In this document: positions 28,427 to 37,323 of the stretch, piece after piece
How positions within the stretch are numbered: position 1 is the first letter of the stretch
Layout: the number at the start of each line of letters is the position of its first letter
Position numbers and translations under genes: made by a program
Notes under the pieces: generated by a model
Database searches by the model: none
What the model saw: the letters and a program-made list of their open reading frames with translations, nothing else
Told to the model about the DNA's origin: nothing
Source of the DNA: Olivibacter oleidegradans
GTDB lineage: Bacteria > Bacteroidota > Bacteroidia > Sphingobacteriales > Sphingobacteriaceae
DNA: 64,000 nucleotides
NCBI RefSeq assembly: GCF_042432805.1
Contig: NZ_JBHLWO010000001.1
Location: 744,001 to 808,000, forward strand
Direction: 5' to 3'

Positions 28427-31306
28427 TTAAAATCCACCCGGCCTTCCCCCTGGTCCACTCATAGACCGACCACCTCTTTCCCAACGTCCAGGGCCATTAT
28501 CATCTGGCATAGCTCCCGTTCTACCTGCAAATTTTTGAAAGCGATACGTAAAAGATAGCATAAAATAACGAGCGAGTCGATTTGTTCTGCTATCCGAAAT
28601 TCTATTTTCGGTAACAGACCTCGATATACTCACCTGTTCGTTTAACAAATCGAAGGCTTGCAGGCGCAACATTCCGTTTTTGTTTTTAAAGAATTGTTTC
28701 TCAATAAACGTATTGATAATTAAAGGATTGGCCTGAACATTACCTTCATAGCCATTGTTACTCGTTTTAGCTACATCAAAGTTCCATAATAAGGTGGGTG
28801 TGATATAAATATTACCATACATAGAGGCGGCCCAAGTCGTTATATTCTGATTGCTCCGATTCTGTAAACTGTTTTTTGTGGTGTTATAGGTAAAGTCTAT
28901 TCCCGGTCGAATTTCCAGCCAGTCTTTAGGGTTGATCTGCACATTGAGCCCTTGATTTAATACCCAATTCTTAGCCTCATTCTCCACAGAATTTGCATAG
29001 GATATGTTATTATTGAAATTGGCGGATCCTCTTAAGGAAACTACATACTTACGATTATTAAAGGGTTTCGCATAGTGATAAAAACCGCGGGCATTATAAT
29101 TCCCGCCAGTATTTAGGTATCTCGTTTCCTGAACGACTCCTAAACTATCGTCCATCGTTGTAATACGATTAGTCGTAATTTTATCTTCGATAACATTCGC
29201 ATTCAATACGGCGAAGAAAATATTACCCGATTTGAAATCAAAGTTACGGTAACGTAGATTTAGCGTGTGGTTGAACTCCGCAGCTAGATTAGGATTACCC
29301 GTCGTAGGAAAATTTGGATTTGAAACATCCGTTATTGGTTGTAATTGCGAGAAGGTCGGCTCGCTTGCATTCCCCCGATATTCCACATTTAATGAGCGGG
29401 TTCGTGAAGCTTTGTATTCAAAACGAGCTACCGGAACAAAGTAAAAGCCGTTTCGTCCGAACGATAAATCTTGACCAGCCAAGGTTGTATGTCCTGTTAG
29501 CCTGGTAGGTAAAACGGTAGCCCCTAATTGATAAACGAACTTATCTGTTCTATAGCGATAGGTAACTCCGGCACGATGAGTTGAAAAGGTATACGCGTAA
29601 AAATTGCTTAAGGATGGGTTGGGTATGCTATTTCCTTCCACGTCCATTGAGTTCGCTTGCCGATCGTTATCGTAAGTTGCGAAATTAAAATCGTAACTAA
29701 ACTCTAAATTGCTCTTGTCAGTAAGCGGTTCAATATACGAGACGGACGTACCCCCATTGAACCCGTTATTATTCAAATCTACCAACTGCCTTTGGTAAAT
29801 AGCAGCGCTGTCTAAGTCCCTGCTGAAAGTAATATTATTGATAATTCTATCCAGGTCTTGCTCTGTTCTGGCTGAATTTAGCGAAAAATTAAAAAAGATA
29901 TTCCTACCCCTATCGTTTATCTTGTAGTTCAATAAGCCACTACCACCATAATTTGGTGTAAAGGATTTATCATGGTTTATATTTTCGATTTTATTAGAAA
30001 GTGTATCATTTATACTTTGATAGGTAAATTCATAACTTCCTGTATTATTGTTGCCAATGCTAAATGTAGGCGAAAGTTTGATAAATAATTTATCATTCGG
30101 TTTATATTCTACATTCCAGTCGAATCGATGATTATTACTGATCGCATTACTGGTAGCATTGGTGTTTCTTAAAATCGTTGTATCAAGAAAAAAGTCTTGA
30201 ATGGAATTGGCACTGATTACGTTATTATCACTATGATTGTAGCTATAGTTGCCATAGGTAGTCCATTTATCATTAAAATCTTTTCTATAGTTGAAGCCCG
30301 CTGAATACGAATCGGTTAAGCCGTTGCTTCCTCCACCAAAACCTCCCGGACCGCCAAAACCGCCTCCCATTCTTCTTCCTCCCCCTCCGGGCATCCTTCT
30401 GGCTCCACTGCCTCTTGCATTGAAATCAAAAGCTTGGTTGTTATTATTATTTGCATTGACCAAGACAGAAAATTGGCGTGACCCGGTAAATGAATTGTAC
30501 ATACCTCCCAGCTGATATCGATATCCATTATCTCCCGCCGGCTTCGTGCCCATCCCTGCACCAAACTGCCCGAAATTACCGTTATTGTTTTCTTCCGCTA
30601 TCGTTATATTCAATATTTTCTCGGGCTCTCCTGTTCTATTACCGGTTAGATTTGCCTGATCGCCATAATCATCCACGATTTGTATTTTCTCAATGATATC
30701 AGCCGGTAAATTTTTTGTTGCTGTTTTCACATCCCCGCCAAAGAAGTCTTTTCCATTAATTCTAACCCGCGTGACACTTTCACCCTGCGCTTGCACGTTA
30801 CCATCTTTATCCACTTCTACTCCATCCAGTTTCTTTATAAGTTCTTCCGTCATTGCGTTTGGCCGCACCCGGTAATCTTTTGCATTGTATTCCACCGTGT
30901 CTTCTTTCATCGTTACTAAAGTACCTCCTGTTACATTTACTACCTCTAAAAGTTTCGATTCGAACGACATAACTAATGGGGGTAAATCAAGCGAATGCTG
31001 TCCATTGAAGGAAAAACTTCTGTTAAATGGTCTAAAACCCAAACTGGTAATCAGCAAATTGAAACTGCTTGCCTTTACATTTTTAAAGCTAAATTTTCCA
31101 TCAACGTCGCTGCTCACCTGAAGCGTATCCTGCGGCGACATCAGTTTAACGGAGGCAGCAATCACACTCAGCCCTGTACTATCCCTGAGCACACCGTTAA
31201 CTACTTTACCTGTCTGTGCTTGCGCTTGAAAAGAACAAAGACTTATTCCGAAGAGGGAGAGAAGAAAAATACTTCTAACAATTTGGTTGATTTTTTTTAA
31301 GCACAT
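28427..31306 (-). CDS. TonB-dependent-receptor-like outer-membrane beta-barrel protein
   Basis: 959 residues: signal peptide (1-31, ending AQAQ), a carboxypeptidase-regulatory-like domain (about 33-115), a plug domain (about 120-225) and a large barrel typical of the Outer-membrane-beta-barrel 3 family (to about 935). Two glycine-rich, arginine-studded low-complexity stretches are notable: around residues 297-328 (RRMPGGGGRRMGGG) and at the C-terminus after the last strand. The barrel thus does not end with the usual aromatic residue but with a Gly/Pro/Arg tail. The transported substrate is unknown. Confidence 0.88.
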   Translation of the reverse strand: MCLKKINQIVRSIFLLSLFGISLCSFQAQAQTGKVVNGVLRDSTGLSVIAASVKLMSPQDTLQVSSDVDGKFSFKNVKASSFNLLITSLGFRPFNRSFSFNGQHSLDLPPLVMSFESKLLEVVNVTGGTLVTMKEDTVEYNAKDYRVRPNAMTEELIKKLDGVEVDKDGNVQAQGESVTRVRINGKDFFGGDVKTATKNLPADIIEKIQIVDDYGDQANLTGNRTGEPEKILNITIAEENNNGNFGQFGAGMGTKPAGDNGYRYQLGGMYNSFTGSRQFSVLVNANNNNNQAFDFNARGSGARRMPGGGGRRMGGGFGGPGGFGGGSNGLTDSYSAGFNYRKDFNDKWTTYGNYSYNHSDNNVISANSIQDFFLDTTILRNTNATSNAISNNHRFDWNVEYKPNDKLFIKLSPTFSIGNNNTGSYEFTYQSINDTLSNKIENINHDKSFTPNYGGSGLLNYKINDRGRNIFFNFSLNSARTEQDLDRIINNITFSRDLDSAAIYQRQLVDLNNNGFNGGTSVSYIEPLTDKSNLEFSYDFNFATYDNDRQANSMDVEGNSIPNPSLSNFYAYTFSTHRAGVTYRYRTDKFVYQLGATVLPTRLTGHTTLAGQDLSFGRNGFYFVPVARFEYKASRTRSLNVEYRGNASEPTFSQLQPITDVSNPNFPTTGNPNLAAEFNHTLNLRYRNFDFKSGNIFFAVLNANVIEDKITTNRITTMDDSLGVVQETRYLNTGGNYNARGFYHYAKPFNNRKYVVSLRGSANFNNNISYANSVENEAKNWVLNQGLNVQINPKDWLEIRPGIDFTYNTTKNSLQNRSNQNITTWAASMYGNIYITPTLLWNFDVAKTSNNGYEGNVQANPLIINTFIEKQFFKNKNGMLRLQAFDLLNEQVSISRSVTENRISDSRTNRLARYFMLSFTYRFQKFAGRTGAMPDDNGPGRWERGGRSMSGPGGRPGGF

Positions 31307-31345
31307 TTAATTAATGATTGTATATTTAGTATCTGTACGACTATT

Positions 31346-32113
31346 TTATTTGGGTTTAGCGAGTGGTAAGATAATCCACGTCCCAGGTTCTTGCTGTGTC
31401 TCCTTTCTACTTGGTTGAGTACCGTAATATCCATATCCACCATAACCATATCGTCCCATTGGTTGCCCACCTCCTACTGTACGCATGATAATGCCATTTA
31501 TTTTTATGTTAAATGCTACCTCCTTATCTCTTTCCTGTTCCAATCCTATTCGTTCGAAGGGAATAACTGCCTCATAACATACCGCGTCCGAACTGTCAAT
31601 TTTCACAGTCGCTTTAATACCATAGTTATTTTCCAGTGAGATGGGGCCATCCACGACATCCGCCATTCCGACAATGAAAATGGCTCGTACTGCTTTCAAA
31701 ATCCCCTCCCGTATATCGGCCGGTTTCTCGTCCTTATCTTTTGATGCCAAGCTTCTCAAAGACTCACGATCGGGAATTGGAAAAATAATCGAAGCCCCTT
31801 CCTTCTTCTTTCCCTCCTTATTTACGAGGAAGCTAAACCCTTGGTGCAAGGCTTGCGTCTGCCAACTGCCATCTTTCACACGCATTGCCACATATATCTG
31901 CTTCTCGTCATTTGCTATCTCATATTGGAGGTCTTGCTTCTCATAATAATTCCGCAAGCTGTCTCCCCATTCCGATAAATCCCCATCTATCTGAATATCG
32001 GATCTAAAGTCAATCGCCGTAGGAACTATGGATTTCTTCTTCTGCGCGTATACGGAACAGAAACTTAACAACAGACAAGTACAGATCAACAAGTTTGTCT
32101 TCTGAAATCCCAT
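31346..32113 (-). CDS. Secreted protein with CBM9-like domain
   Basis: 255 residues from ATG 32113, which starts directly before a signal peptide (about 1-24, ending VYAQ); the frame to 32176 is longer but lacks signal character. The opening DFRSDIQIDGDLSEWGDSL matches the CBM9-like family that often precedes outer-membrane proteins, and the body is beta-rich. The C-terminus has a Gly/Tyr stretch (MGRYGYGGYGYYG) resembling the Gly-rich parts of the neighbouring barrel 40 bp downstream. They probably act together at the outer membrane; ligand unknown. Confidence 0.7.
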   Translation of the reverse strand: MGFQKTNLLICTCLLLSFCSVYAQKKKSIVPTAIDFRSDIQIDGDLSEWGDSLRNYYEKQDLQYEIANDEKQIYVAMRVKDGSWQTQALHQGFSFLVNKEGKKKEGASIIFPIPDRESLRSLASKDKDEKPADIREGILKAVRAIFIVGMADVVDGPISLENNYGIKATVKIDSSDAVCYEAVIPFERIGLEQERDKEVAFNIKINGIIMRTVGGGQPMGRYGYGGYGYYGTQPSRKETQQEPGTWIILPLAKPK

Positions 32114-32192
32114 GTTTTTTTGTATAGTAAAGCAGCTTTTTGACTGGTTCACATTTTTTTGGTTTAATTGTAACATAAAAAATATATAGAAT

Positions 32193-32282
32193 CTAGCTAT
32201 TAGCCTTTAGGCGTTAGGCACTAGCCAATCAAGCGCCTTCACAAATTTATGCACTAACAGCTAACATCTAATAGCTAGAAAA
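32193..32282. repeat. Inverted heptamer-array element with perfect 11-bp inverted ends
   Basis: Left array TAGCTAT TAGCCTT TAGGCGT TAGGCAC TAGCCAA (32194-32228); right array TAACAGC TAACATC TAATAGC TAGAAAA (32255-32282) in inverse orientation. The outer ends CTAGCTATTAG (32193-32203) and CTAATAGCTAG (32268-32278) are an exact inverted repeat. The spacer is 26 bp. Located between the CBM9-like gene and rnhB. Confidence 0.8.
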
Positions 32283-32287
32283 ATTCT

Positions 32288-32295
32288 TATCTTTG
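32288..32295 (+). promoter_or_regulatory. Promoter -7 element TATCTTTG for rnhB
   Basis: Exact TAnnTTTG. Transcription would begin near 32302, almost on the upstream GTG (32304), which supports ATG 32331 as the real rnhB start. It begins only six bases after the heptamer element. Confidence 0.65.
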
Positions 32296-32330
32296 CTTCA
32301 TTTGTGCCCCATCAATATTGTATCATAGAC

Positions 32331-32933
32331 ATGCTGTTATCTACCTTTCAAAATGAATTAATTGAAGCTGGATGCGATGAAGCTGGAAGAGGTTGCCTGG
32401 CGGGCCCGGTTTTCGCTGCAGCCGTTATTTTTTCTTCCTCATTTAAGCACGGTATTCTGAATGATTCGAAAATATTATCCGCAGCTCAGCGCTATGATTT
32501 GAGGGAAATGATAGAAAATGAAGCCCTTGCTTTTGCTGTTGCGAGTGCGAGCGCGGAAGAAATTGATCAGATCAATATATTAAACGCTTCTTTTCTTGCG
32601 ATACATCGAGCTTTAGATGCATTGAAAATGCAGGCCGAATATATTCTAGTTGATGGAAATCGTTTCAGAAGATACCAAAATATTCCCCATCAGTGTGTTA
32701 TAAAAGGTGATGGAAAGTATCTTTCAATAGCCGCCGCTTCCATTTTGGCAAAAACCTATCGCGATGATTATATGGACAATTTAGCCAACGAGCATCCTGA
32801 ATACGACTGGTTAAAAAACAAGGGCTACCCCACAAAAAGGCATCGGGATGCCGTTCTGAAGTATGGCTTAACCCCACACCATCGTAAAACCTTCAGGATT
32901 ACAGATCCTCAGTTAAGTCTTTCTTTTGTTTAA
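32331..32933 (+). CDS. rnhB: Ribonuclease HII
   Basis: Cleaves RNA of RNA-DNA hybrids and single ribonucleotides in DNA. 200 residues from ATG 32331. Active-site acidic residues: Asp16 and Glu17 in GCDEAGRG, the Asp in YILVDGNRF and the Asp of the ...AKTYRDDYM segment. The C-terminus KRHRDAVLKYGLTPHHRKTF is typical. An in-frame GTG nine codons upstream is rejected on promoter position. Confidence 0.95.
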   Translation: MLLSTFQNELIEAGCDEAGRGCLAGPVFAAAVIFSSSFKHGILNDSKILSAAQRYDLREMIENEALAFAVASASAEEIDQINILNASFLAIHRALDALKMQAEYILVDGNRFRRYQNIPHQCVIKGDGKYLSIAAASILAKTYRDDYMDNLANEHPEYDWLKNKGYPTKRHRDAVLKYGLTPHHRKTFRITDPQLSLSFV

Positions 32934-33568
32934 TTGCTTATGGAGCGCCTTCATAACAAAACAGGCGTTACCTTCGATGAACTCCAGTTGGTTGATTTCG
33001 TCTTTAACATATAGATGAAGGTGTTTATATTAAAAGAACCTTTTTTTGTCACTTTCTTCCGCAGACCACGAAGTAGCTTGAATGCCATTGAAAACTAACA
33101 AATGATGAAAAAAGTAACCAAAGACTCATCGCTTGGAACTTTGCTACAAGAGGTAGTGCATCAACGTGCAAACCGCAAATTTCCTAGGCGATACTTTAGC
33201 AGAACGTAGGGATTTTACTCTTAACCGAACGTATTTATTTTCAGCCCTAAATACAGCCCTGTGCGTGAGAAGAATGGCCTTGGAGGATACCGACGCAACG
33301 AGCAGCAAAGCATTTGTACATATGTTCATATTGTAGTACCCAAGCGGATTGAAGAAGTGAAACGGCTCCAATCCGCGCCAGTGATGCTTTGCCATCAGGT
33401 GCAAGGTAGCATCCATAGCCTTGATTTATTCACTCTTGTTTACTTTCAAAAGTGTTCATGAACTCATCACTTCGTTCTTCGGTTTTGGTCAGCTTTTTAT
33501 CAAGAAAAAGCTGATTAAGAAAAAAGTTCTTTTTTTAAAGCTAAATCCCTGCATAACAAAACAAGTTT
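32934..33568. other. Orphan 635-bp gap, possible degraded or dispersed repeat
   Basis: No recognisable gene. A short frame at 33102-33209 (+) encodes 35 basic residues (MMKKVTKDSSLGTLLQEVV...), and a 90-codon frame on the minus strand (33144-33416) looks fortuitous. A perfect 10-bp hairpin (33489-33498 with 33505-33514) with A/T-runs follows near the gcvT side and could be a terminator. GC content and word use differ from flanking genes, so this may be a remnant or a genome-repeat copy. Confidence 0.4.
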
Positions 33569-33598
33569 TTGCAAGTACCCTTATTTTGTATAAGTTTG
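33569..33598 (+). promoter_or_regulatory. Promoter of gcvT
   Basis: TTG 33569-33571, 19 bp, TAAGTTTG 33591-33598: a full match. Leader of about 28 bases. Confidence 0.8.
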
Positions 33599-33632
33599 CG
33601 CAGCATTTTTTGATTTTTTAATTTGTTCTAAC

Positions 33633-34712
33633 ATGAAAACTACCGCCCTCACGGATTTACACATAGCGCTCGGTGCTAAGATGGTACCCTTTGCAGGCTA
33701 CAACATGCCCGTACAATATACGGGTATCAATGATGAACATCAAACGGTTCGTACCGGTGTAGGCGTGTTCGATGTAAGCCATATGGGCGAGTTCATATTA
33801 AAAGGAGAAAGAGCATTGGAATTAGTACAGAAAATAAGTTCCAATGATGCGTCAAAGCTTTTTGATGGGAAAATTCAATATGCCTGTATACCCAACGAAA
33901 CAGGAGGTATTGTCGATGATTTTCTGGTTTATCGTATAGACGCAAAAACGTATTTACTCGTCGTAAATGCCTCTAATATACAAAAGGATTGGGACTGGAT
34001 TTCAAAATACAACACCTTTGGTGTTGAAATGAAAGACATTTCTGATAAAACTTCCCTGTTCGCAGTACAAGGCCCTAAAGCGACAGAAGCATTGCAGAGC
34101 CTAACAAGCCTAGATTTGGGAGAAATGGAATATTATACCTTTAAAAAAGGTGTATTTGCCGGCATAGATAATGTGTTAATTTCCGCTACAGGATATACCG
34201 GTGCCGGAGGATTCGAAATTTATGTTGACAATGAACATGCGAAAGAAGTGTGGGAGGCTATTATGAACGCCGGTAAGCCTTTTGGAATCAAGCCAATTGG
34301 TTTAGGGGCACGCGATACGCTACGTCTTGAAATGGGTTTCTGTTTATATGGAAATGATATCGATGATACCACTTCACCACTCGAAGCGGGTTTGGGATGG
34401 GTAACCAAATTTACAAAGGACTTTGTAAATGCTGAAAACTTAAAAAAACAAAAAGAAGAAGGAATACAGCGTAAATTAGTTGGATTTGAAATGATTGAGC
34501 GCGGCATTCCAAGACATGGCTACGAACTTGTTAATGAAAACGACCAACCAATTGGGCATGTTACTTCCGGCACCCAATCTCCAACGCTTCAAAAATCAAT
34601 CGGATTAGGTTATCTAAGTAAGGAATATAGCAAAGAAGGAACTGAAATTTACGTCAAAATAAGAGATAAAAAAGTAAAGGCTGTGGTAAGTAAGCCCCCT
34701 TTTATTAAATAA
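33633..34712 (+). CDS. gcvT: Glycine cleavage system T protein (aminomethyltransferase)
   Basis: Transfers the aminomethyl carbon of glycine from H protein to tetrahydrofolate. 359 residues, usual length: FAGYNMPVQY near the start, DVSHMGEF, the folate-binding region about 90-200 with YTGAGGFEIY, and the GCV_T C-terminal barrel with IGHVTSGTQSPTL. The gcvH and gcvP genes are not adjacent, as is common in Bacteroidota. Confidence 0.96.
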   Translation: MKTTALTDLHIALGAKMVPFAGYNMPVQYTGINDEHQTVRTGVGVFDVSHMGEFILKGERALELVQKISSNDASKLFDGKIQYACIPNETGGIVDDFLVYRIDAKTYLLVVNASNIQKDWDWISKYNTFGVEMKDISDKTSLFAVQGPKATEALQSLTSLDLGEMEYYTFKKGVFAGIDNVLISATGYTGAGGFEIYVDNEHAKEVWEAIMNAGKPFGIKPIGLGARDTLRLEMGFCLYGNDIDDTTSPLEAGLGWVTKFTKDFVNAENLKKQKEEGIQRKLVGFEMIERGIPRHGYELVNENDQPIGHVTSGTQSPTLQKSIGLGYLSKEYSKEGTEIYVKIRDKKVKAVVSKPPFIK

Positions 34713-34749
34713 GCTGTCATTTACATCATCCGAAAAAAACATTTATATT

Positions 34750-35472
34750 TTGCTTGACCAAACTAAGGAAATAAACGTTTGCTTGAGCCCTGCGCTCATT
34801 CATTTACACGACATCAGAAATAGCATTGTGGTGGTGATCGATATTTTTAGAGCTACTACCTCTATGTGCTACGGATTGGCCAACGGAGCTGAAGGGATTA
34901 TTCCTGTGGCGGAAGTATCTACTTGCGCTATTTATAAAGACCATGGATATTTACTTGCTGCCGAGCGAAATGGTGAAGTAGTAGATGGTTTTGATTTCGG
35001 CAATTCTCCGTTTTCTTATGTTAGCGAGAAAGTCAACGGCAGAACCATTGTATTGACTACTACCAACGGTACAAAGGCTATTCACTTATCACGAGAAGCC
35101 AAAAATGTTGTCATCGGATCTTTTTTGAATCTTACCGCGCTTTGTAACTGGTTACGGCGACAAGATGATCCTGTCCTATTAGTATGTGCCGGGTGGAAAG
35201 ATAATTTTAACTTAGAAGACACGGTCTTTGCCGGTGCGGTTATAAACAAACTGAAGGATAGCCATCAAAAAGGAGATGACGCAGCCATTGCTGCTGAAAA
35301 TCTGTATCTAGCCGCGGCAAACGACCTGGCCGACTTTCTTGCTCAAAGTGCCCATAGTAAACGATTACAGCACTTAGGGATCCAAAAAGATATTGACTTT
35401 TGCTTACAGGTTGATCTGCTGAATACGATCCCGGTTTTAAAAGGAGATCGACTCGTGGTGTTAGAAAGTTAG
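34750..35472 (+). CDS. comB: 2-phosphosulfolactate phosphatase (ComB family)
   Basis: ComB removes phosphate from 2-phosphosulfolactate, originally a step in coenzyme M synthesis in archaea; bacteria with comB but no other com genes are common in Bacteroidota, and here no other com gene is seen. 240 residues with VVVIDIFRATTSM near residue 28, TTTNGTKAI near 100 and CAGWKDNFNLEDT near 158, motifs of the family. TTG start at 34750, 37 bases after gcvT. Its TAG overlaps the stop of the convergent phosphatase gene. Confidence 0.85.
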   Translation: MLDQTKEINVCLSPALIHLHDIRNSIVVVIDIFRATTSMCYGLANGAEGIIPVAEVSTCAIYKDHGYLLAAERNGEVVDGFDFGNSPFSYVSEKVNGRTIVLTTTNGTKAIHLSREAKNVVIGSFLNLTALCNWLRRQDDPVLLVCAGWKDNFNLEDTVFAGAVINKLKDSHQKGDDAAIAAENLYLAAANDLADFLAQSAHSKRLQHLGIQKDIDFCLQVDLLNTIPVLKGDRLVVLES

Positions 35473-35906
35473 CTGGCTAACTCCTTTAGCAAGGTTTCGC
35501 AACGCGCTGCAATTATCTTATAGACCGGATCAAACAGGTTGTTATCATAGTACGGATCCTGCACAATATCATTTTCTAAGAAGAGGCTTACTTTTGCGCG
35601 ATCGGCCGGCGAATGAGCCATCGCCAATACATCACGCAGATTATTCCGATCCATCACCAAAATCTTATCGTAACATTCAAAATCAATCCGATTAAATTGG
35701 CGAGCCCGCTGCCCGCTGATGTCGACGCCATATTTTTTTGCAATGGCTATCGATCTCCTATCCGGACATTCTCCAACATGCCAGTCTCCCGTTCCTGCCG
35801 AATCAATCTCCCAATCTAATCCTTTTTCTTTCGCTAAATGGGCTAATATTCCATGAGCTAGTGGAGATCTACAAATATTCCCCAAACAAACTACGAGTAT
35901 TTTCAT
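35469..35906 (-). CDS. Low-molecular-weight protein-tyrosine phosphatase
   Basis: 145 residues. The P-loop CLGNICRS carries catalytic Cys7 and Arg13, and the general-acid Asp is in VQDPYYDN near residue 118. Substrates could be a BY-type tyrosine kinase for polysaccharide export, but none is in the window. Stop codons of this gene and comB overlap on opposite strands in TTAG, with no terminator between. Confidence 0.93.
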   Translation of the reverse strand: MKILVVCLGNICRSPLAHGILAHLAKEKGLDWEIDSAGTGDWHVGECPDRRSIAIAKKYGVDISGQRARQFNRIDFECYDKILVMDRNNLRDVLAMAHSPADRAKVSLFLENDIVQDPYYDNNLFDPVYKIIAARCETLLKELAS

Positions 35907-35915
35907 TTTTTTGCC

Positions 35916-36007
35916 TTCAGTTTTCGGCCATCAGCTTTCAGCGACAGCCGATTTTCATTGTTTAATTTTATCCGATTACTGACTGCTCATAGCCGACAGC
36001 CGACTAA
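35916..36007. repeat. Inverted heptamer-array element
   Basis: Left array TTCAGTT TTCGGCC ATCAGCT TTCAGCG ACAGCCG (35916-35950); right array ATAGCCG ACAGCCG ACTAAAA region (about 35975-36007) in the other orientation, both with CAGTTTT at the outer end. The right array contains the stop codon of the histidine-kinase gene. Confidence 0.65.
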
Positions 36008-37323
36008 AACTGCAATGTAAACACACTTCCTTTCCCTTCCTCCGAGTGGACGCTAATGTTTCCCTTATGCATGAGCATAATCTGTTTGCTGAGTGTTAAA
36101 CCAACGCCACTTCCGCTTTTACGGGTAGTAAAGAAAGGAACAAAAATGCTTTCCAGCAAATCTTTAGGTATCCCCTTTCCATTATCCATCACCTTAATCT
36201 GTGGACTACCGTTATTTGCTAGCGCGGAGAGGCTAATATAAGGTTTCTCTATATCCTTTACTGCCTCCATAGCATTTAACAACAAATTGATAAGTACCTG
36301 TTCTATTAAATTGACGTCTAAGGATAATTGGAGGATGGGATCCTTCAGGATGATGTCCAGTTCAATATTTTTCTGAATAAGCGAAGGTTCCATTAATTGA
36401 TAAAGGTTTTCGAACAAATCCGAGGCATAAACGGTTGTTAATTCCGGCTGAGCAATTTTGTTGAGGCTTCTATAAGTACTTGCAAATTTCAGCAAACCCT
36501 CGCTTCTTCTTTTAATCGTTTCGGTACCTAAGCGTATATCATCAAGCTCTTCGCTGTTTGGTAACGTTTCTAATCGGTTTTTCAAGGTATCAGCAAGGGA
36601 AGATATTGGCGCAATCGAATTCATGATCTCATGCGTTAAAACACTTAACAATTTTTGCCAAGCCCTCGATTCAGTTTCATCTAACGCCTCATTAATATTT
36701 TGGAAAGCTAATAACCGATAATGTCCTTCCGGTGTTTGAAAACTACTTGTAGAAAACTGAAGTTTGAGTACGCCTTTTGGCGTTGGTACCGTAAAAACGT
36801 CCGCTTTATCTGACGACACTTCCGTTACTTTCCGATATAGGTCAGGATTACGCTTGTTCAATCCTTCAATAACGGAGATATAAGGGATATTAAATAATTC
36901 TTTAAAAGCCTCATTCATCCAAACGACTTTTCCTGTTCGCTCATCATAAGAAAGGATGGCGGTGTTTACTACTTCTAAAATAGTTTGCAGGTATTGGTAT
37001 TGGGTTTCGCGTTCACTACTTATTTTTTTGAATACACCATTAATCTCATTAAAAGCACCACGAAGTGGCCTGATTTCAGGTCCGGCATTCTGAAGGGGAA
37101 AGAAGCGGGTAAAGTCGCGATAGCGGGCCGCTTCTGCGAATTCTTCCAGTTCTCTATAGGCGCGCAATTGCGAACGAAAGTTTAAACTAAGCATCCACAA
37201 GGACACCGGAAGAACCAGCAATGCATAAAGGTAATAACCGGTAAGAAGCAACCAGCATAACAGACCAATGATAAGAAAAAGTAAAAACGCTCTAAACGTA
37301 ATTAAAAGACGCAAACGGTTCAT
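36004..37323 (-). CDS. Membrane sensor histidine kinase (NtrB-like)
   Basis: 439 residues: two close N-terminal membrane helices (about 10-49), a linker, a PAS domain (about 110-210), HisKA with the phospho-acceptor His231 in SVLTHEIMNSIAP, and an HATPase domain with N box NLLLNAMEAV, G1 DNGKGIP and G2 GSGVGLTL. No extracytoplasmic sensor domain of note, so it senses in the membrane or via PAS. The start overlaps the response-regulator stop by one base (TAATG), so the two are cotranslated. Confidence 0.94.
   Translation of the reverse strand: MNRLRLLITFRAFLLFLIIGLLCWLLLTGYYLYALLVLPVSLWMLSLNFRSQLRAYRELEEFAEAARYRDFTRFFPLQNAGPEIRPLRGAFNEINGVFKKISSERETQYQYLQTILEVVNTAILSYDERTGKVVWMNEAFKELFNIPYISVIEGLNKRNPDLYRKVTEVSSDKADVFTVPTPKGVLKLQFSTSSFQTPEGHYRLLAFQNINEALDETESRAWQKLLSVLTHEIMNSIAPISSLADTLKNRLETLPNSEELDDIRLGTETIKRRSEGLLKFASTYRSLNKIAQPELTTVYASDLFENLYQLMEPSLIQKNIELDIILKDPILQLSLDVNLIEQVLINLLLNAMEAVKDIEKPYISLSALANNGSPQIKVMDNGKGIPKDLLESIFVPFFTTRKSGSGVGLTLSKQIMLMHKGNISVHSEEGKGSVFTLQF

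Noticed and set aside
30291..30515. Proline-rich plus-strand open frame
   Set aside because: Antisense shadow of the Gly-rich segment of the outer-membrane barrel gene.
33144..33416. 90-codon minus-strand open frame in the orphan gap
   Set aside because: No recognisable domain, odd composition, and no promoter; more likely chance in a repeat or decayed sequence.
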